From Cystobacter fuscus DSM 2262 (GTDB taxonomy: Bacteria > Myxococcota > Myxococcia > Myxococcales > Myxococcaceae), in assembly GCF_000335475.2 (NCBI RefSeq), contig NZ_ANAH02000001.1, positions 682,001 to 746,000 of the forward strand: DNA of 64,000 nt, read 5' to 3'. Each line of letters opens with the position of its first letter. Position 1 is the first letter of the stretch. Shown piece by piece: positions 16,160 through 26,200 of this stretch. A program made the translations under genes and the position numbers. A model generated the notes under the pieces. It saw nothing but the letters and a program-made list of their open reading frames with translations. It ran no database searches and was not told the DNA's origin.

Positions 16160-16921
16160 TTACGAGGAGCGCGCTGGCGCCCAGATGGCGCCGTGGGCAT
16201 CCGGCGCGTCCGAGGACGCTTGCGCCGTATAGAAGTAGGCCGCGACCGCGGCTCGACCACGTCCCTCCGGACACGCCAGCGGGGATGGGTGGCCATGCCA
16301 GTGGTCATCGCCATGGGCCATCACCACCAGCCGATCGAGGAGCGGAGCGATTCGGGTCTCGCACCTGGAGAGCTCGGCATTCCACAGCTCGAGGTCGCCA
16401 CCCCAGGCGGGTTCCCAATCGGGGTTGAGGTAGTAGAGGACGGTGAGCCGCCGCGAGAGCCCACGGTAGCGATCACGGTTGAAGTCCGCGTGAAGTGCCA
16501 GATGACCCCCACGAAGCGTGAGGTGCAGCCCGGCACCCCGGAAATGAGGATCCGCGATGAGCCCCTGAACTCCGGTGAGTGACTCCAGGAAGTCGAGGAA
16601 CGACATGCTCGAGAACTCCGAGAGCAGGTGTCGCAGCGCTCCGTGCACACCTTCGAACGCCTTGCGCTGAAGCTGTCCCAGGCGCGCCGCCTGTTCCTGG
16701 TAATCGCGCCGCATCCAGTTGGCCTCGGATGCGCCCGGGAAGACCCCTGCCAGTCCGGACGCGAGTCGCGCGCCCAGGAAGCCATCGATGACGACGTGAG
16801 GATAGGGCCGTGCGGCGCCGTAGGTGTCACGATGGGCCAGCGCGAGCGAGCGGAGCGCCGTACGGGAAAGGAAGAAGCTCGGACCCGACAAGGGGCCTTC
16901 TTCGAAGGTCGCGACGCTCAC
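16160..16921 (-). CDS. 2-oxoglutarate/Fe(II)-dependent dioxygenase (prolyl-4-hydroxylase fold)
   Basis: 253 residues. The Fe(II) site is visible as HAD in GHLALHADFN, with a distal His in HGDDHWHGHP, and the strand after the first motif (LTVLYYLNPDW) is the typical P4H-like core, WGGDLELW included. The substrate is unknown; bacterial members hydroxylate proteins, amino acids or small metabolites. It starts 33 bp after the stop of the eutBC fusion, so the two are probably co-transcribed. A signal peptide is not present, which points to the cytoplasm. Confidence 0.85.
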   Translation of the reverse strand: MSVATFEEGPLSGPSFFLSRTALRSLALAHRDTYGAARPYPHVVIDGFLGARLASGLAGVFPGASEANWMRRDYQEQAARLGQLQRKAFEGVHGALRHLLSEFSSMSFLDFLESLTGVQGLIADPHFRGAGLHLTLRGGHLALHADFNRDRYRGLSRRLTVLYYLNPDWEPAWGGDLELWNAELSRCETRIAPLLDRLVVMAHGDDHWHGHPSPLACPEGRGRAAVAAYFYTAQASSDAPDAHGAIWAPARSS

Positions 16922-16954
16922 TAGAGGCCTCTCTCCGCTTGAAGTTGCTGACCT

Positions 16955-19312
16955 TCAATGATGCGCGCGCCACGGAGCGAGTTGCTGGAGGATGTTCACC
17001 GTGGCCACCGCAGCGGTGGAAGGGGTGAGCGCCGTGTCCGCGATACCGGACACTACGCGGGTGATGTCGTGGTCCACCAGACCCTCTCGCGCCCAGGTGC
17101 CCACCGTGGGCGCGGTGATGTAGACGGAGTAGGCATGGTGCCCCGACCCGGGCCGCTCTCCGATGAGGTGCAGGAGGGCCCGGTGCGAACGCTTGTCCGG
17201 CAGCGAGCCGAACAGCACCTCGCCAATGTGGTAGCCGGCGCGTACCCGTCCCCGCGTCACCACGATGGGCTGGGGCGCCACCTTGTAGCCCGCGGCCGTC
17301 AGCTCCGTGCGCACCCGCTCCAGGTAGGGCGCGAGGTGCCCCTCGTCCGTGAGCGCCCAGGCGTTGAGCCCATCCGAGATGACGAGTTGCACGTCGTACT
17401 GGCCCGCCTGCGCGTCCCGTAGCGCCCGCAGCGAGGCCAGTGAGGACTTGGAGAGCTGCTCTCCCGAGGGCGGGTGGAGGATGTAGTCCACGCGATCCTT
17501 GGAGCGGGTGGCCACCGCCACCGCACCGGGCAGGGTATCGGTGAAGGTTCCAGGCAACTCGGCGAAGAGGCTCTTCTTCGCGTCCTCGTAGAGGGCGCGG
17601 ATTTCGTGCTCCAGTGGAGGGTTGAGTTCCCACGCGCTGGCGCCGTGGCCCTCGGCGAGCCACACACCCCGCGCGCGCACCTCCACCATCCGCGCCCGAC
17701 CCTCCGCGAGGATGTCCTCGTTCGAGCGCACGTCGCCCTTGTGCCTCCGGTACTGGAGGTACACCCAGGTGGGGTCGCCGAAGTGCTCGGTGGGTCTGCC
17801 GCCCTCGTCGATGACGCCGAGCCGCTGGAAGAAGGCCCACATCCGGTCATCCACCTTGTAGCCGAACCGCTCGCGCAGGCGGACGTGGTCCTGGAACGCC
17901 GTGGTCAGGTAGTTGAGCATCGGGTCGTTCTTGGTGGGCAGCGCCATGAGGTAGGCCGGGTTGGCCGGCATGAGCTGCTCCAGGCACCAGTCGAGGTCAT
18001 CCAGGTCGACCTCCATGTGCAGGGTGGAGCAGACGTCGAGGCCAATCGTCAGGCCATGCAGCTTGCCCATGACGAGATCCTCGAGGCAGCAGCGCACGAG
18101 CTGCTCGCGGGTGCGGAACACCTCGGGGCCGATGAAGCCGGCGACGTCGTTGAGGTGCACCCAGGGCGCGGCGGGTTCACCAGCCCCGCGCCGCGCCCGG
18201 GCCACGCACTGCTGGAGCACACGCGCGAAGCCGTACTTGCGCGACTCGTGCACCACCATGTCGAAGCCCTCGCCGTGGCCGTTGGTGCCGTCGGCGCCCT
18301 GGCCCGTCTCGAAGTACAGGCCATACCTGCCGGTGCGCTTCGCCGCGTGCGCCAGCATCTTGGCCAGGGTGATGTCGAACGTCTGGTTGGCGCCCTCGGT
18401 GCCGCCGAGGCTCTGGAACCACAGAGCCGTGGAGCCGGGCTCCCGCTTCTCCACCTCGGCCTGGATGTCGATGTGGGACAGCACGCAGTGGGGCATCACC
18501 TCCGCGAGGCCGAACGTCTCCAGGGTGTCGCGCAGCACGTTCTCCACCGTGCGCACGGACTCCACCTCGCTGGAGACGGGGTTGGTGCCCAGCACCACGT
18601 CCCCCACGGCGAAGGCCCAGCCGTTGAAGACCTGCCAGCGAATGTCGTCCGGGTGGTCCGTGGGCGAGTTGGGTTGGAGGCGCGCGCCCAGGTAGCCCCT
18701 GGCGCCCACCTTGCTGCCTGGCAGCGGGTTGAAGACCTTGCGGCTGACGGCGATGAGCGCCTCGTTGCTCAGCAGCTTCACCACGCAGGCGATGAGGTCG
18801 CTGCTCAGCCCGGTCATGCAGGACTTGATGGCCTCCTCCGGTTGGTCGAGGAGGAAGTCCACGAGGTCGCTCATCTTCCAGCCGTCGAGGGTGGCGGCCC
18901 TCGCCGGGTCCACGCCCTGCTCGATGAGCGTGAAGAGACCATCCGCGAAGAGCGGGTGGGCGCGCAGCTCGCCGAGGCGGGTAGCGCGCAGCAGGAGTCG
19001 TGCATTGGCGCGCGAGGTGGCATCCGCGGCGGCCAGTCCCGCGGCCTCGTCGCCCTCCTTGTGCTCGTTGGCCGCGCCGATGAGCTGCCGGTAGAGGGGC
19101 AAGTCGAAGCCACCTCGGGTGCGCGCGAGGTAGCCGAAAACGCTCTCCCCCGCATCCACCGAGGGGATGTATACGCCCGGCGGGGGCGCGGACGGGTGGT
19201 CCTCCTCCTGACTCCCCAGGAGAGCGATTGGCGGGCCGCGTCGTCCCTCGAGCGCCAGAGCGAGGACTCGTGGCGGCGCACGCCGAGGCTCCATCCGATA
19301 CATCGTCTTCAT
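16955..19312 (-). CDS. eutBC: Ethanolamine ammonia-lyase, large and small subunits fused (EutB-EutC)
   Basis: 785 residues in one uninterrupted frame. Residues about 30-510 are EutB: LSSDLIACVVKLLSNEALI, RLQPNSPTDHP, LGTNPVSSEVESV, WFQSLGGTEGANQ, YFETGQGADG and GFIGPE all match the large-subunit core. After a linker of about 80-100 residues, roughly 610-785 is EutC: YDVQLVISDGLNAWAL, GRVRAGYHIGEVL, LLHLIGERPGSG, VSGIADTALTP. The enzyme uses adenosylcobalamin to split ethanolamine to acetaldehyde and ammonia. In well-studied bacteria the subunits come from two genes. No eutA reactivase, eutE or microcompartment shell gene is nearby. The ATG at 19312 is chosen; the upstream extension is Arg/Gly-rich with no family similarity. 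A 2OG oxygenase follows 33 bp downstream. Confidence 0.9.
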   Translation of the reverse strand: MKTMYRMEPRRAPPRVLALALEGRRGPPIALLGSQEEDHPSAPPPGVYIPSVDAGESVFGYLARTRGGFDLPLYRQLIGAANEHKEGDEAAGLAAADATSRANARLLLRATRLGELRAHPLFADGLFTLIEQGVDPARAATLDGWKMSDLVDFLLDQPEEAIKSCMTGLSSDLIACVVKLLSNEALIAVSRKVFNPLPGSKVGARGYLGARLQPNSPTDHPDDIRWQVFNGWAFAVGDVVLGTNPVSSEVESVRTVENVLRDTLETFGLAEVMPHCVLSHIDIQAEVEKREPGSTALWFQSLGGTEGANQTFDITLAKMLAHAAKRTGRYGLYFETGQGADGTNGHGEGFDMVVHESRKYGFARVLQQCVARARRGAGEPAAPWVHLNDVAGFIGPEVFRTREQLVRCCLEDLVMGKLHGLTIGLDVCSTLHMEVDLDDLDWCLEQLMPANPAYLMALPTKNDPMLNYLTTAFQDHVRLRERFGYKVDDRMWAFFQRLGVIDEGGRPTEHFGDPTWVYLQYRRHKGDVRSNEDILAEGRARMVEVRARGVWLAEGHGASAWELNPPLEHEIRALYEDAKKSLFAELPGTFTDTLPGAVAVATRSKDRVDYILHPPSGEQLSKSSLASLRALRDAQAGQYDVQLVISDGLNAWALTDEGHLAPYLERVRTELTAAGYKVAPQPIVVTRGRVRAGYHIGEVLFGSLPDKRSHRALLHLIGERPGSGHHAYSVYITAPTVGTWAREGLVDHDITRVVSGIADTALTPSTAAVATVNILQQLAPWRAHH

Positions 19313-19533
19313 AGGGCCACCCCTCTGTGGACCAGAACGGGCCGCTGGGGTGCCGGTGCGGAGAGCCGCTCCAGCACGACCTCGCCACTCCCGGCCAGGA
19401 TGCACACCTCTTCAACAGGGCCCCCACGCGGCCTATTCGCTGGTGCTCAATCACTCGCCTGGCCAACACCTCGGGCGTGCGCGCGGCGAAACCCCAGTGG
19501 TGTCAATGGCTACCACCCCGCTCAACCCCTGAC

Positions 19534-20316
19534 TCAGGGGTGAGGCTTGCAGTGGCCGAGGAAGCGGACCAGCTCCGTGTGGAACCACTGGGGCGAGTCC
19601 AGCATCAGGAAGTGACTCGCGTGCGGCAGCACGGAGCGGGAGAGCGTGGGCCGCTGGGCCACCAGCGTCTCCGGGCCGGTGGCCGCCACCAGCGCGTGGG
19701 TGGGTCCCGTGAAGCGCTCGAAGGCCTCGTTCGGGTCGTGGCTGTAGAGCGACGCCAGGTTACCGGCGATGGCCTCCCGGCGCGAGGTACGTAGCGTCTT
19801 CATCACCAGCCCGCGCGTCGTCTCCTTCGCATTGAGGAGCAGCGGCGTGAGCCAGTGCTCGTGGAAGGCGCCATACTTCGCTCCGCTGAAGTTCTCGAGC
19901 CAGGCGTCCGCGTCGGCCTTCGGGACGCGGCGGAGATCTCCCGCCGCCTCGACGTAGAGGAGCCCGGCGAGCCGCTCGGGGTAGTACGCGGAGAAGGCGC
20001 CGGCCACCGCGGCGCCGAAGCCGTGGCCCACCAGGACGAACTTCTGGGGGAGGAGCGCGTCGGCGACGGCGGCGACATCCTCCACCGCCGCTTCCACGCC
20101 AAAGGGGCCATGGGCGCCGCCGCTCTCGCCCAGCCCGCGCAGATCGAAAGAGACGCTGCGGGTCGCCAGGCCGTGCTGCGTCTCCGCCCAGTGCGTCCGG
20201 TCGGCGGCGAGGTCATGCACGAAGAGGACGGGGATGCCGCCGTCTCCTTCGGTTGTCGCCATCAATCGTCCCACCGGTCCGGGGACGGTCACCATCGTCG
20301 GGTCCTTGTGCTTCAT
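19534..20316 (-). CDS. Alpha/beta-hydrolase-fold protein with Gly in place of the nucleophilic Ser
   Basis: 260 residues. The fold is clear: VLFVHDLAADRTHW (oxyanion-loop region), SFDLRGLGESGG, the nucleophile-elbow strand FVLVGHGFGAAVAG, and a C-terminal LPHASHFLMLDSP segment with the expected His. The elbow reads GHGFG, so residue 99, which should be Ser (or Asp/Cys) in an active hydrolase, is Gly; I checked the codon on the minus strand and it is GGC. The protein may bind a ligand without hydrolysing it, or may use another residue. The start at 20316 follows the Arg-rich non-family extension. The stop codon lies in a small ACCCCT/AGGGGT hairpin. Confidence 0.8.
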   Translation of the reverse strand: MKHKDPTMVTVPGPVGRLMATTEGDGGIPVLFVHDLAADRTHWAETQHGLATRSVSFDLRGLGESGGAHGPFGVEAAVEDVAAVADALLPQKFVLVGHGFGAAVAGAFSAYYPERLAGLLYVEAAGDLRRVPKADADAWLENFSGAKYGAFHEHWLTPLLLNAKETTRGLVMKTLRTSRREAIAGNLASLYSHDPNEAFERFTGPTHALVAATGPETLVAQRPTLSRSVLPHASHFLMLDSPQWFHTELVRFLGHCKPHP

Positions 20317-20565
20317 TCGCTCCGCTCCCGGCCCCCGTACGGGCACTGCCCGTCCGCCCCTCCGCGCTGTTCGCAGCGCCAGGGCCTTCCCCCGAGTCTG
20401 CGCTACTTCCAGGGACGGCGTGGGGCGGCCGGTTGCTGGCGTCCAGCAAACGTTCAGTGGCGTGGAAAGCCCCCGTCGGGCCCAGACGCTGTCGGAGAAC
20501 GGCACCGGGAGACGTTCGCCGTGCTGGTGGAGCGCTACCTGACACGGCGCACCAGCTTCTGCGGG
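20317..20565. other. Spacer between the hydrolase gene and the IS element
   Basis: 249 bp. It must hold the promoter of the minus-strand hydrolase. On the plus strand the last 90 bp encode ERHRETFAVLVERYL, which looks like the start of an ECF sigma factor region 2 and stops being protein-like at the IS end; it could be a fragment cut by the IS, but it is too short to be sure. Confidence 0.3.
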
Positions 20566-20580
20566 GTAACCGTTCACCGG
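20566..20580 (+). repeat. Left terminal inverted repeat of the IS66 element
   Basis: GTAACCGTTCACCGG; exact reverse complement of 22167-22181. It ends 1 bp before the transposase stop codon. Confidence 0.85.
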
Positions 20581-20581
20581 C

Positions 20582-21985
20582 TCAGACAGGAAGAGAAGCC
20601 TGAGTGCTGGTGGCGAATGGGAGGAGGGAAGGCAAAGGCAGCCCGCGGCGATGTGCGTAGAGGAGGTCAGAGAGGTACTCCAACACATTGCGTCGTTGCA
20701 GGCCGAGAGTTGTCACGGCCGTCAAAATCCGCTCCACGAAGCGGCTACCTTCGGGCGACTGCGTCCCGAAGCTCGTCTTCCTGTACAGGACGCAAGGGCG
20801 GATAAGCCTCTCCGCGAAATTGTTGGTCGGCTCCAGGCCTTCCACGTGGACGAATGTCCACATGGCCTCCTCGAGCCGGAGAATCTGCTTCGCGATGCCG
20901 GCCGTCTTCTCCTCGGCACCCACCTCGGCCTCACGGAGCAGACGTCCCACCTTCTGCTCTACCTCTTTCATCCGGCGCTCGAATGCTTCACGTGCCAGCG
21001 TCCCATCCCGCACGCGGTGCCACCACTTGAACATCCGGTTGCGCTCGTCCATGAGTTCCTGGCCGATTCGGGCCCCCTCACCACCCCTGTCGATGAAGCC
21101 CTGGAAGTCCCTGGTGAGGTGGCTCCAGCACAGCTGTCGCAGGGCGGTGTCGTACCAGTTGTACGCGCTCCAGCGGTCGGTGGTGAGGAAGCCCGCGAAG
21201 TCCGTCCCCAGCAGCGCCTTGGCCACTTCACTGCCCCGGCTGGAGGTGATTCGGAATACCGCGACGAGCGCGGTGGCCGCCACCCACAGCCAGGCGCGGT
21301 GGTGGCTCCCCTCTCCCTTGCCCTCGTACCAGCCTGTTTCGTCCAGGTTGGCAGCGTCCTGGTCGCGCACGTACTCCTCCGCCTGTGCGACTGGGGCTGA
21401 CAAGGCATCGCTCATTTCCTGCTCACGGTCGCGGATGGCGCCCAGCGACAGCTTCACTCCCAACAGGTCCGAGAGCGCCTCGCGAACCAGCCGCTTGGAG
21501 AGTCTGTACTTGCCCACCAGCAGGCACAGCATCGCCGACAAGCGCTCGCCAAACACAGGGCCGGCGGCTTCGGGCGTGAGCAGGGCCTTGTTCAGCGTGC
21601 CGCAATGCGCGCACTCCAGCGCAGGGCACCGCAACTCGCAGTGAGCGGTGGTATCTCCACCAACTGGTGCCGGAACACTTGCTGCTGCCCGCCCTCCAGC
21701 TTCTCGTCGCACCTGGCGCACCGCTCCGGGGCGGGCACGTCGATGAATCGGTTGACTTGCTCCGGCGGCAGCAGCTCCCGCTTGTGGTACTCGTGGCCGG
21801 GTTGGCCACCTGGACGGCGCCCCGTGGGCTTTCTGGGCGTCCGTCTTACTCCAGCAGGGTCCGACGACGGAGGCTTGGAGGAGTTGGTGGAATTCCGCTT
21901 CCACGATGCGGGCGTCCCGCGCGGCCACCTGCGCTTCCAGCTCCGCGATACGAATGCGGGCGTTTGTGGGGACCACTTCCATCAT
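20582..21985 (-). pseudogene. IS66-family transposase with two frameshifts
   Basis: The frame is open for 467 codons, but the stretch from about 21900 to 21640 makes family-like protein only in another frame. There it reads NSTNSSKPPSSD, then RPGGQPGHEYHKRELLPPEQ, then a zinc-finger CARCDEKLEGG, all classic IS66 N-terminal features. The open frame itself gives meaningless Arg/Ala/Gly-rich sequence in the same place and returns to family sequence at CPALECAHCG. So two opposite frameshifts flank this segment, and part of the N-terminal coiled coil (after VAARDARIVEAE) seems deleted. The DDE catalytic residues remain in LDETGW, TTDRWSAYNW and GLEPTNNFAERL. Unless frameshifting is programmed, the protein is probably inactive. 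Confidence 0.75.
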
Positions 21986-22166
21986 GGTACTGATACACTA
22001 CGCCTCACGTCATGACGTCCAGCCCCACTTCTGCGGTCGTACCCATCCTATCCACGCCTCAACCCATCCCACCGCATCCTTCTCCTTGGTCGGCATCAAC
22101 AACGTCGCGCCCCCGACACAGGCCCGCCATCCTTCGAACTGCGCATACCCGTCCGGATGCATCAAC

Positions 22167-22181
22167 CCGGTGAACGGTTAC
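22167..22181 (-). repeat. Right terminal inverted repeat of the IS66 element
   Basis: CCGGTGAACGGTTAC; exact reverse complement of the left end at 20566-20580. Confidence 0.85.
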
Positions 22182-22277
22182 TCCAAGATTTGTCGGGAGA
22201 GCGGCTCCGCTGGAAGATTCTACCCCAAATGGGTCAGGGATTGGTGAACGCTCAGGGCTCGGGGGACTCTCTCGGCC

Positions 22278-23033
22278 ATGCAATCCCTTGCGGAACTCAT
22301 CGAGCGGAATCGAGAGTCGCTGCTCCTGCGCTACCGCGAGGAGGCCAGCCAGCTCCCGTCCGCCAGGGAGGTGCGCCCCGAGGATGTCCTCGACAACCTC
22401 CCCGAGTATCTCGCGACCCTGAGCGCTCCCTGCCGAGGCGCGGGGACCCTGGCTACACCCGCCGGTGTCTGGAAGAAGCTCACCTCCGACAGTCCGTCTT
22501 CGGAGAGCGCTCACCCGAGCACATCCCGCCCGGTCTCAGGGCACCGCAGCTGCGTGAGGCGCACTTCCGCCTGGCGATCGAGACCACTGGACTGGGGACG
22601 TGGGACTACGACCCCATCACCGGAATGGTGCACGCGGACGAGCGCTGCCTGCACCTGCTCGGCCTGCCTCCGGATGCCACCTTGGACTACGCCGTCCACC
22701 TCTCCGCGCGGCACCCGGAAGACCGTGAGCGAGTGCATCACGTGGTGCAGCACTCCGTGAGTCCGGCCGGTGGCGGTGGACCTCCACGAGGAGGAGCAGG
22801 AGATCGTCCTCGTGGTGACGAACCAGGGCACGCCCATCCCCGAGTCGCTGCTGCCCCATGTCTTCGATCCCTTCCGCCGCGCCGCGGACAGCTCGCGCCA
22901 GGGGTTGGGCTTGGGGCTCTACATCGCGCAGCAGATCGTCCTGGCCCACGGCGGCTCCATCACCGCGAGCTCCAGCCCGGACGCGGGCACGACCTCCTCC
23001 GTGCGGCTGCCCCGCGGCTCCGTCCCGTCCTGA
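22278..23033 (+). pseudogene. Broken sensor histidine kinase gene
   Basis: Three kinase pieces lie in order but in different frames. From the ATG at 22278 comes an RsbRD-like N-terminal domain (LAELIERNRESLLLRYREEA ... EDVLDNLPEYLATL). From about 22545 to 22755, in a second frame, comes a PAS domain (FRLAIETTGLGTWDYDPITG, then HADERCLHLLGLP). From about 22765, back in the first frame, comes a HATPase end (VTNQGTPIPESLLPHVFDPF, GLGLGLYIAQQIV, AHGGSI). The HisKA phospho-acceptor helix and the N box are missing, so there is both a frameshift and an internal deletion. The gene cannot make a working kinase. It lies 96 bp from the IS66 right end. Confidence 0.8.
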
Positions 23034-23038
23034 AGCCC

Positions 23039-23092
23039 GGGCCTGATGTCACGGGTGCTTGCCGTGCCCGCCTGGGCCAAGGCGCCCCCACC
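23039..23092 (+). repeat. 54-bp remnant shared with 33690-33743
   Basis: This segment matches 33690-33743 over 54 bp with about 6 mismatches, the last 25 bp being identical. In one frame it reads LMSRVLAVPAWAKAPP, a signal-peptide end with an AWA cleavage site. It is followed by unrelated sequence, so it looks like a fragment of a lost exported-protein gene. Confidence 0.65.
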
Positions 23093-23283
23093 CCTGTGGC
23101 CAGGAGCCGTAAAGAATCCATGATATTCCTGTCATTCATGGCTCTAATGGACTATCATCCGCGCTTTCTCGGGGCTTGAGCGGCAAGCAAGGAAAACTGA
23201 AGGGCTTGCATGAAGAGGTCTGTCCTCCGGGGCGCTTCGGCCCTGGGTGTCAGCTCAATCGCCAGGGGGAGGGGAATATCCAA

Positions 23284-26200
23284 ATGAGAGACACTCGAGT
23301 TCGCGCAATCAGCCCGGGAGCCTGGATGGGTCTGCTGGGTTTATGTCTGATGATGGGGTGCATCCCTCCAGAGGAGTGGGGCACGGAGGACGCGGGGCCT
23401 TCGAGGATTGAAGCCGCGTTGACTCCGCCGCCGCTCGGGCACGAGCAGGTCGCGGCCGGCGCCGCCCATTCGCTGATGTTGCGCTCCGACGGCACGGTGT
23501 GGGCCTGGGGCGACAACACCTATGGCCAGTTGGGCGATGGCACGGGCATCACCCAGCGCCTCCCCGTGCGGGTGCAGTCCCTCGACAGCGTGGTGGCCCT
23601 GGCGGTCGGCTACCAGCACTCGTTGGCCCTGCGCTCCGACGGCACGGTGTGGGCATGGGGCGACAACTTCTTCGGCCAGTTGGGGGATGGCTCGGATGCC
23701 CAGAGCCAGGTACCCATCCAGGTGTGGAGCTTGAACGGCGTGGTGGCCATCGCCGCTGGTGACCATCACTCGCTGGCCCTGCTCTCCGATGGCTCCGTGT
23801 GGGCCTGGGGCTACAACGCCCATGGCCAGCTGGGCGATGACACCACCGTGGCGAGCCCGCTGCCCGTGCAGGTCCAGGGCCTCTCCGGTGTCGTGGCCCT
23901 CTCCGCCGGCAGCACCCACTCCCTGGCCGTGCTCTCCGACGGGAAGGTCAAGGCCTGGGGCGACAACTACTACGGCCAACTGGGCGACGGCTCCAGCACC
24001 GAGCGTTGGACGCCCGTGCTCGTGTCGAGCCTCACCGGGGTGAAGTCCGTCGTCGCTGGCACCTTCCACTCGCTGGCCCTGTGCTCCGACGGCACGGTGC
24101 GTGCCTGGGGAGAGAATGGCTCCGGCCAGCTGGGAATCAGCTCCACCACCCGGCGTCCGGTGCCCGTCGTGGTGCCCGGGCTCACCAACGTCCAAGCCCT
24201 CGCGGCCGGCAGTGCCCACTCGCTGGCCCTGCGCTCCGACGGCACGGTGCGCGCATGGGGCAACAACGACCATGGCCAGGTGGGCAATGGCACCATCAGC
24301 CAGCAACTGACACCGGTCCAGGTGCCGGGAGTGGGCCGCATGAAGAGCATCGCGGCGGGAGGAGCCCACTCACTGGCCATGCGCGCTGACGGAATCACGT
24401 GGGCATGGGGTGATGACTCCCAGGGCCAGCTCGGCGATGGCCAGTCGAGCCAGCAGCTCAGGCCGGCGCGCGTGCTGGGCCAGCGGATCCGAATGCCCCT
24501 GGGGACCGGAAACCGCCACTCCCTGGCGTTGCACGCGGACGGCACGGTGTGGGCCTGGGGCGTCAACACCGCGGGCCAGTTGGGGGATGGGACGGACCTG
24601 CCACGCACCTTGCCCGTCCAGGTGCCCGGCCTGGCGGGCGTGCACACCCTGTCCGCGACCACGAGCCACTCACTGGCGGCGCGCGCGGACGGCACAGTGT
24701 GGGCCTGGGGTGACAACGCCTTCGGACAACTGGGCGATGGGACCACCACCCAGCGCCTGCTGCCCGTCCAGGTGCCGGGCCTGGCCGGAGTGGATACCGT
24801 GTCCTCCATGCACCAGCACTCGCTGGCCGTAAGCAGGGACGGCACGGTGTGGGCCTGGGGCTTCAACGGCTCTGGCCGGCTCGGGGATGGGACGACCCTC
24901 TCGCGTCTGACTCCAGTCCAGGTCCCGGGGCTGAGCAGCATGGTGGCCGTCGCGGCGGGGAGCACCCACTCGCTGGCGCTGCGCGCGGATGGAACGGTGT
25001 GGGCCTGGGGTGACAACTCCAACGGCGCGCTGGGAGATGGAACGACCCTCCGGCGGCTGTCTCCTGTCCAGGTGCCGGGCCTGAGCGGCGTCGTGGCCCT
25101 CGCGGCGGGCAATGGCTACTCGCTGGCCGTGGACGCGCAGGGGAGCGTGTGGGCCTGGGGCTACAACGGCATGGGCCAGCTGGGTGATGGGACGACGACG
25201 CCCCGCGTGACGCCGACCCAGGCGCCGGCCCTGAGCGGCGTCGTGGCCCTCGCGGCGGGCGACTCCCACTCGCTGGCGTTGCGCGCGGACGGAGTGGCGT
25301 GGGCGTGGGGCGGCAACGACCAGGGGCAGCTCGGCGATGCCACCACCCTCGAGCGCTCGACGCCCGCCGCGGTGCCGGGCCTGGCCCACGTGGTGGCCCT
25401 CGCGGCCGGAAACGCCCACTCCCTGGTGCTGCACGCCGATGGCACCTCCTCCTCATGGGGCAACAACGCGTACGGCCAGCTGGGGGATGGGACGTCCACG
25501 CTTCACCCGGTGCCCGTCCAGGTGCCGGGCCCGAGCGCGATGAAAGGCGTCGCGGCCGGGGGCTCCCACTCCCTGGCGGTGCGCTCGGACGGAACGGTGT
25601 GGGCCTGGGGCAACAACGGCTCCGGTGAGCTCGGGGATGGAACGGGCCTTCAACGCCCGCGGCCCGTCCAGGTGCAGGGCCTAGGTTCCGCGGTGGCTGT
25701 CTCGGCGGGAACCAACCACAGCCTGGCGGTGCAGTCGGACGGGACGGTGTGGGCCTGGGGCGGCAACTCCCAGGGCCAGCTCGGCGATGGGACGGGAATC
25801 ACCCGCTACGTCCCGGTCCGGGTGTCGGGCCTGAACGGCGTCATGGCCGTCTCCGCTGGGAGCGCCCACAGTCTGGCCTTGCGCTCGGATGGGACGGTGT
25901 GGGCCTGGGGCTACAACTTCTATGGCCAGCTGGGCGATGCGACGTCCACCCAGCGCCTGGTGCCCATCCAGGTGCCGGGCCTGACCGGCGTGGTGTCCAT
26001 CGCGGCGGGCACCCACCACTCCCTGGCGGTGCGCTCGGACGGGACGGTGTGGGCTTGGGGCTACAACTTCTATGGCCAGCTGGGCGATGGGACGAAGATC
26101 CAACGCTCGCCGCCCGTCCAGGTGCCGGGCCTGGCTGGCATGGTGTCCGTCGCGGCGGGCACCTACCACTCCCTGGCGGTGCACTCGAACGGGACGGTGT

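Larger units (their letters stand above)
20566..22181 (-). mobile_element. IS66-family insertion sequence, single-ORF type
   Basis: 1,616 bp bounded by perfect 15-bp terminal inverted repeats GTAACCGTTCACCGG (20566-20580) and CCGGTGAACGGTTAC (22167-22181). The GTAA outer end is typical of IS66. It holds only the large DDE transposase gene; the tnpA and tnpB accessory genes of the larger IS66 elements are absent, which matches the ISBst12-like subgroup. The flanking 8 bp are TCTGCGGG on the left and TCCAAGAT on the right, so no 8-bp target duplication is present. This suggests recombination or deletion next to the element after insertion. Confidence 0.85.

Noticed and set aside
20476-20565. 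An ECF sigma-like stretch (ERHRETFAVLVERYL) on the plus strand just before the IS66 left end
   Set aside because: About 25 residues only, and no continuation was found beyond the IS right end at 22182; too short to call an interrupted sigma gene.
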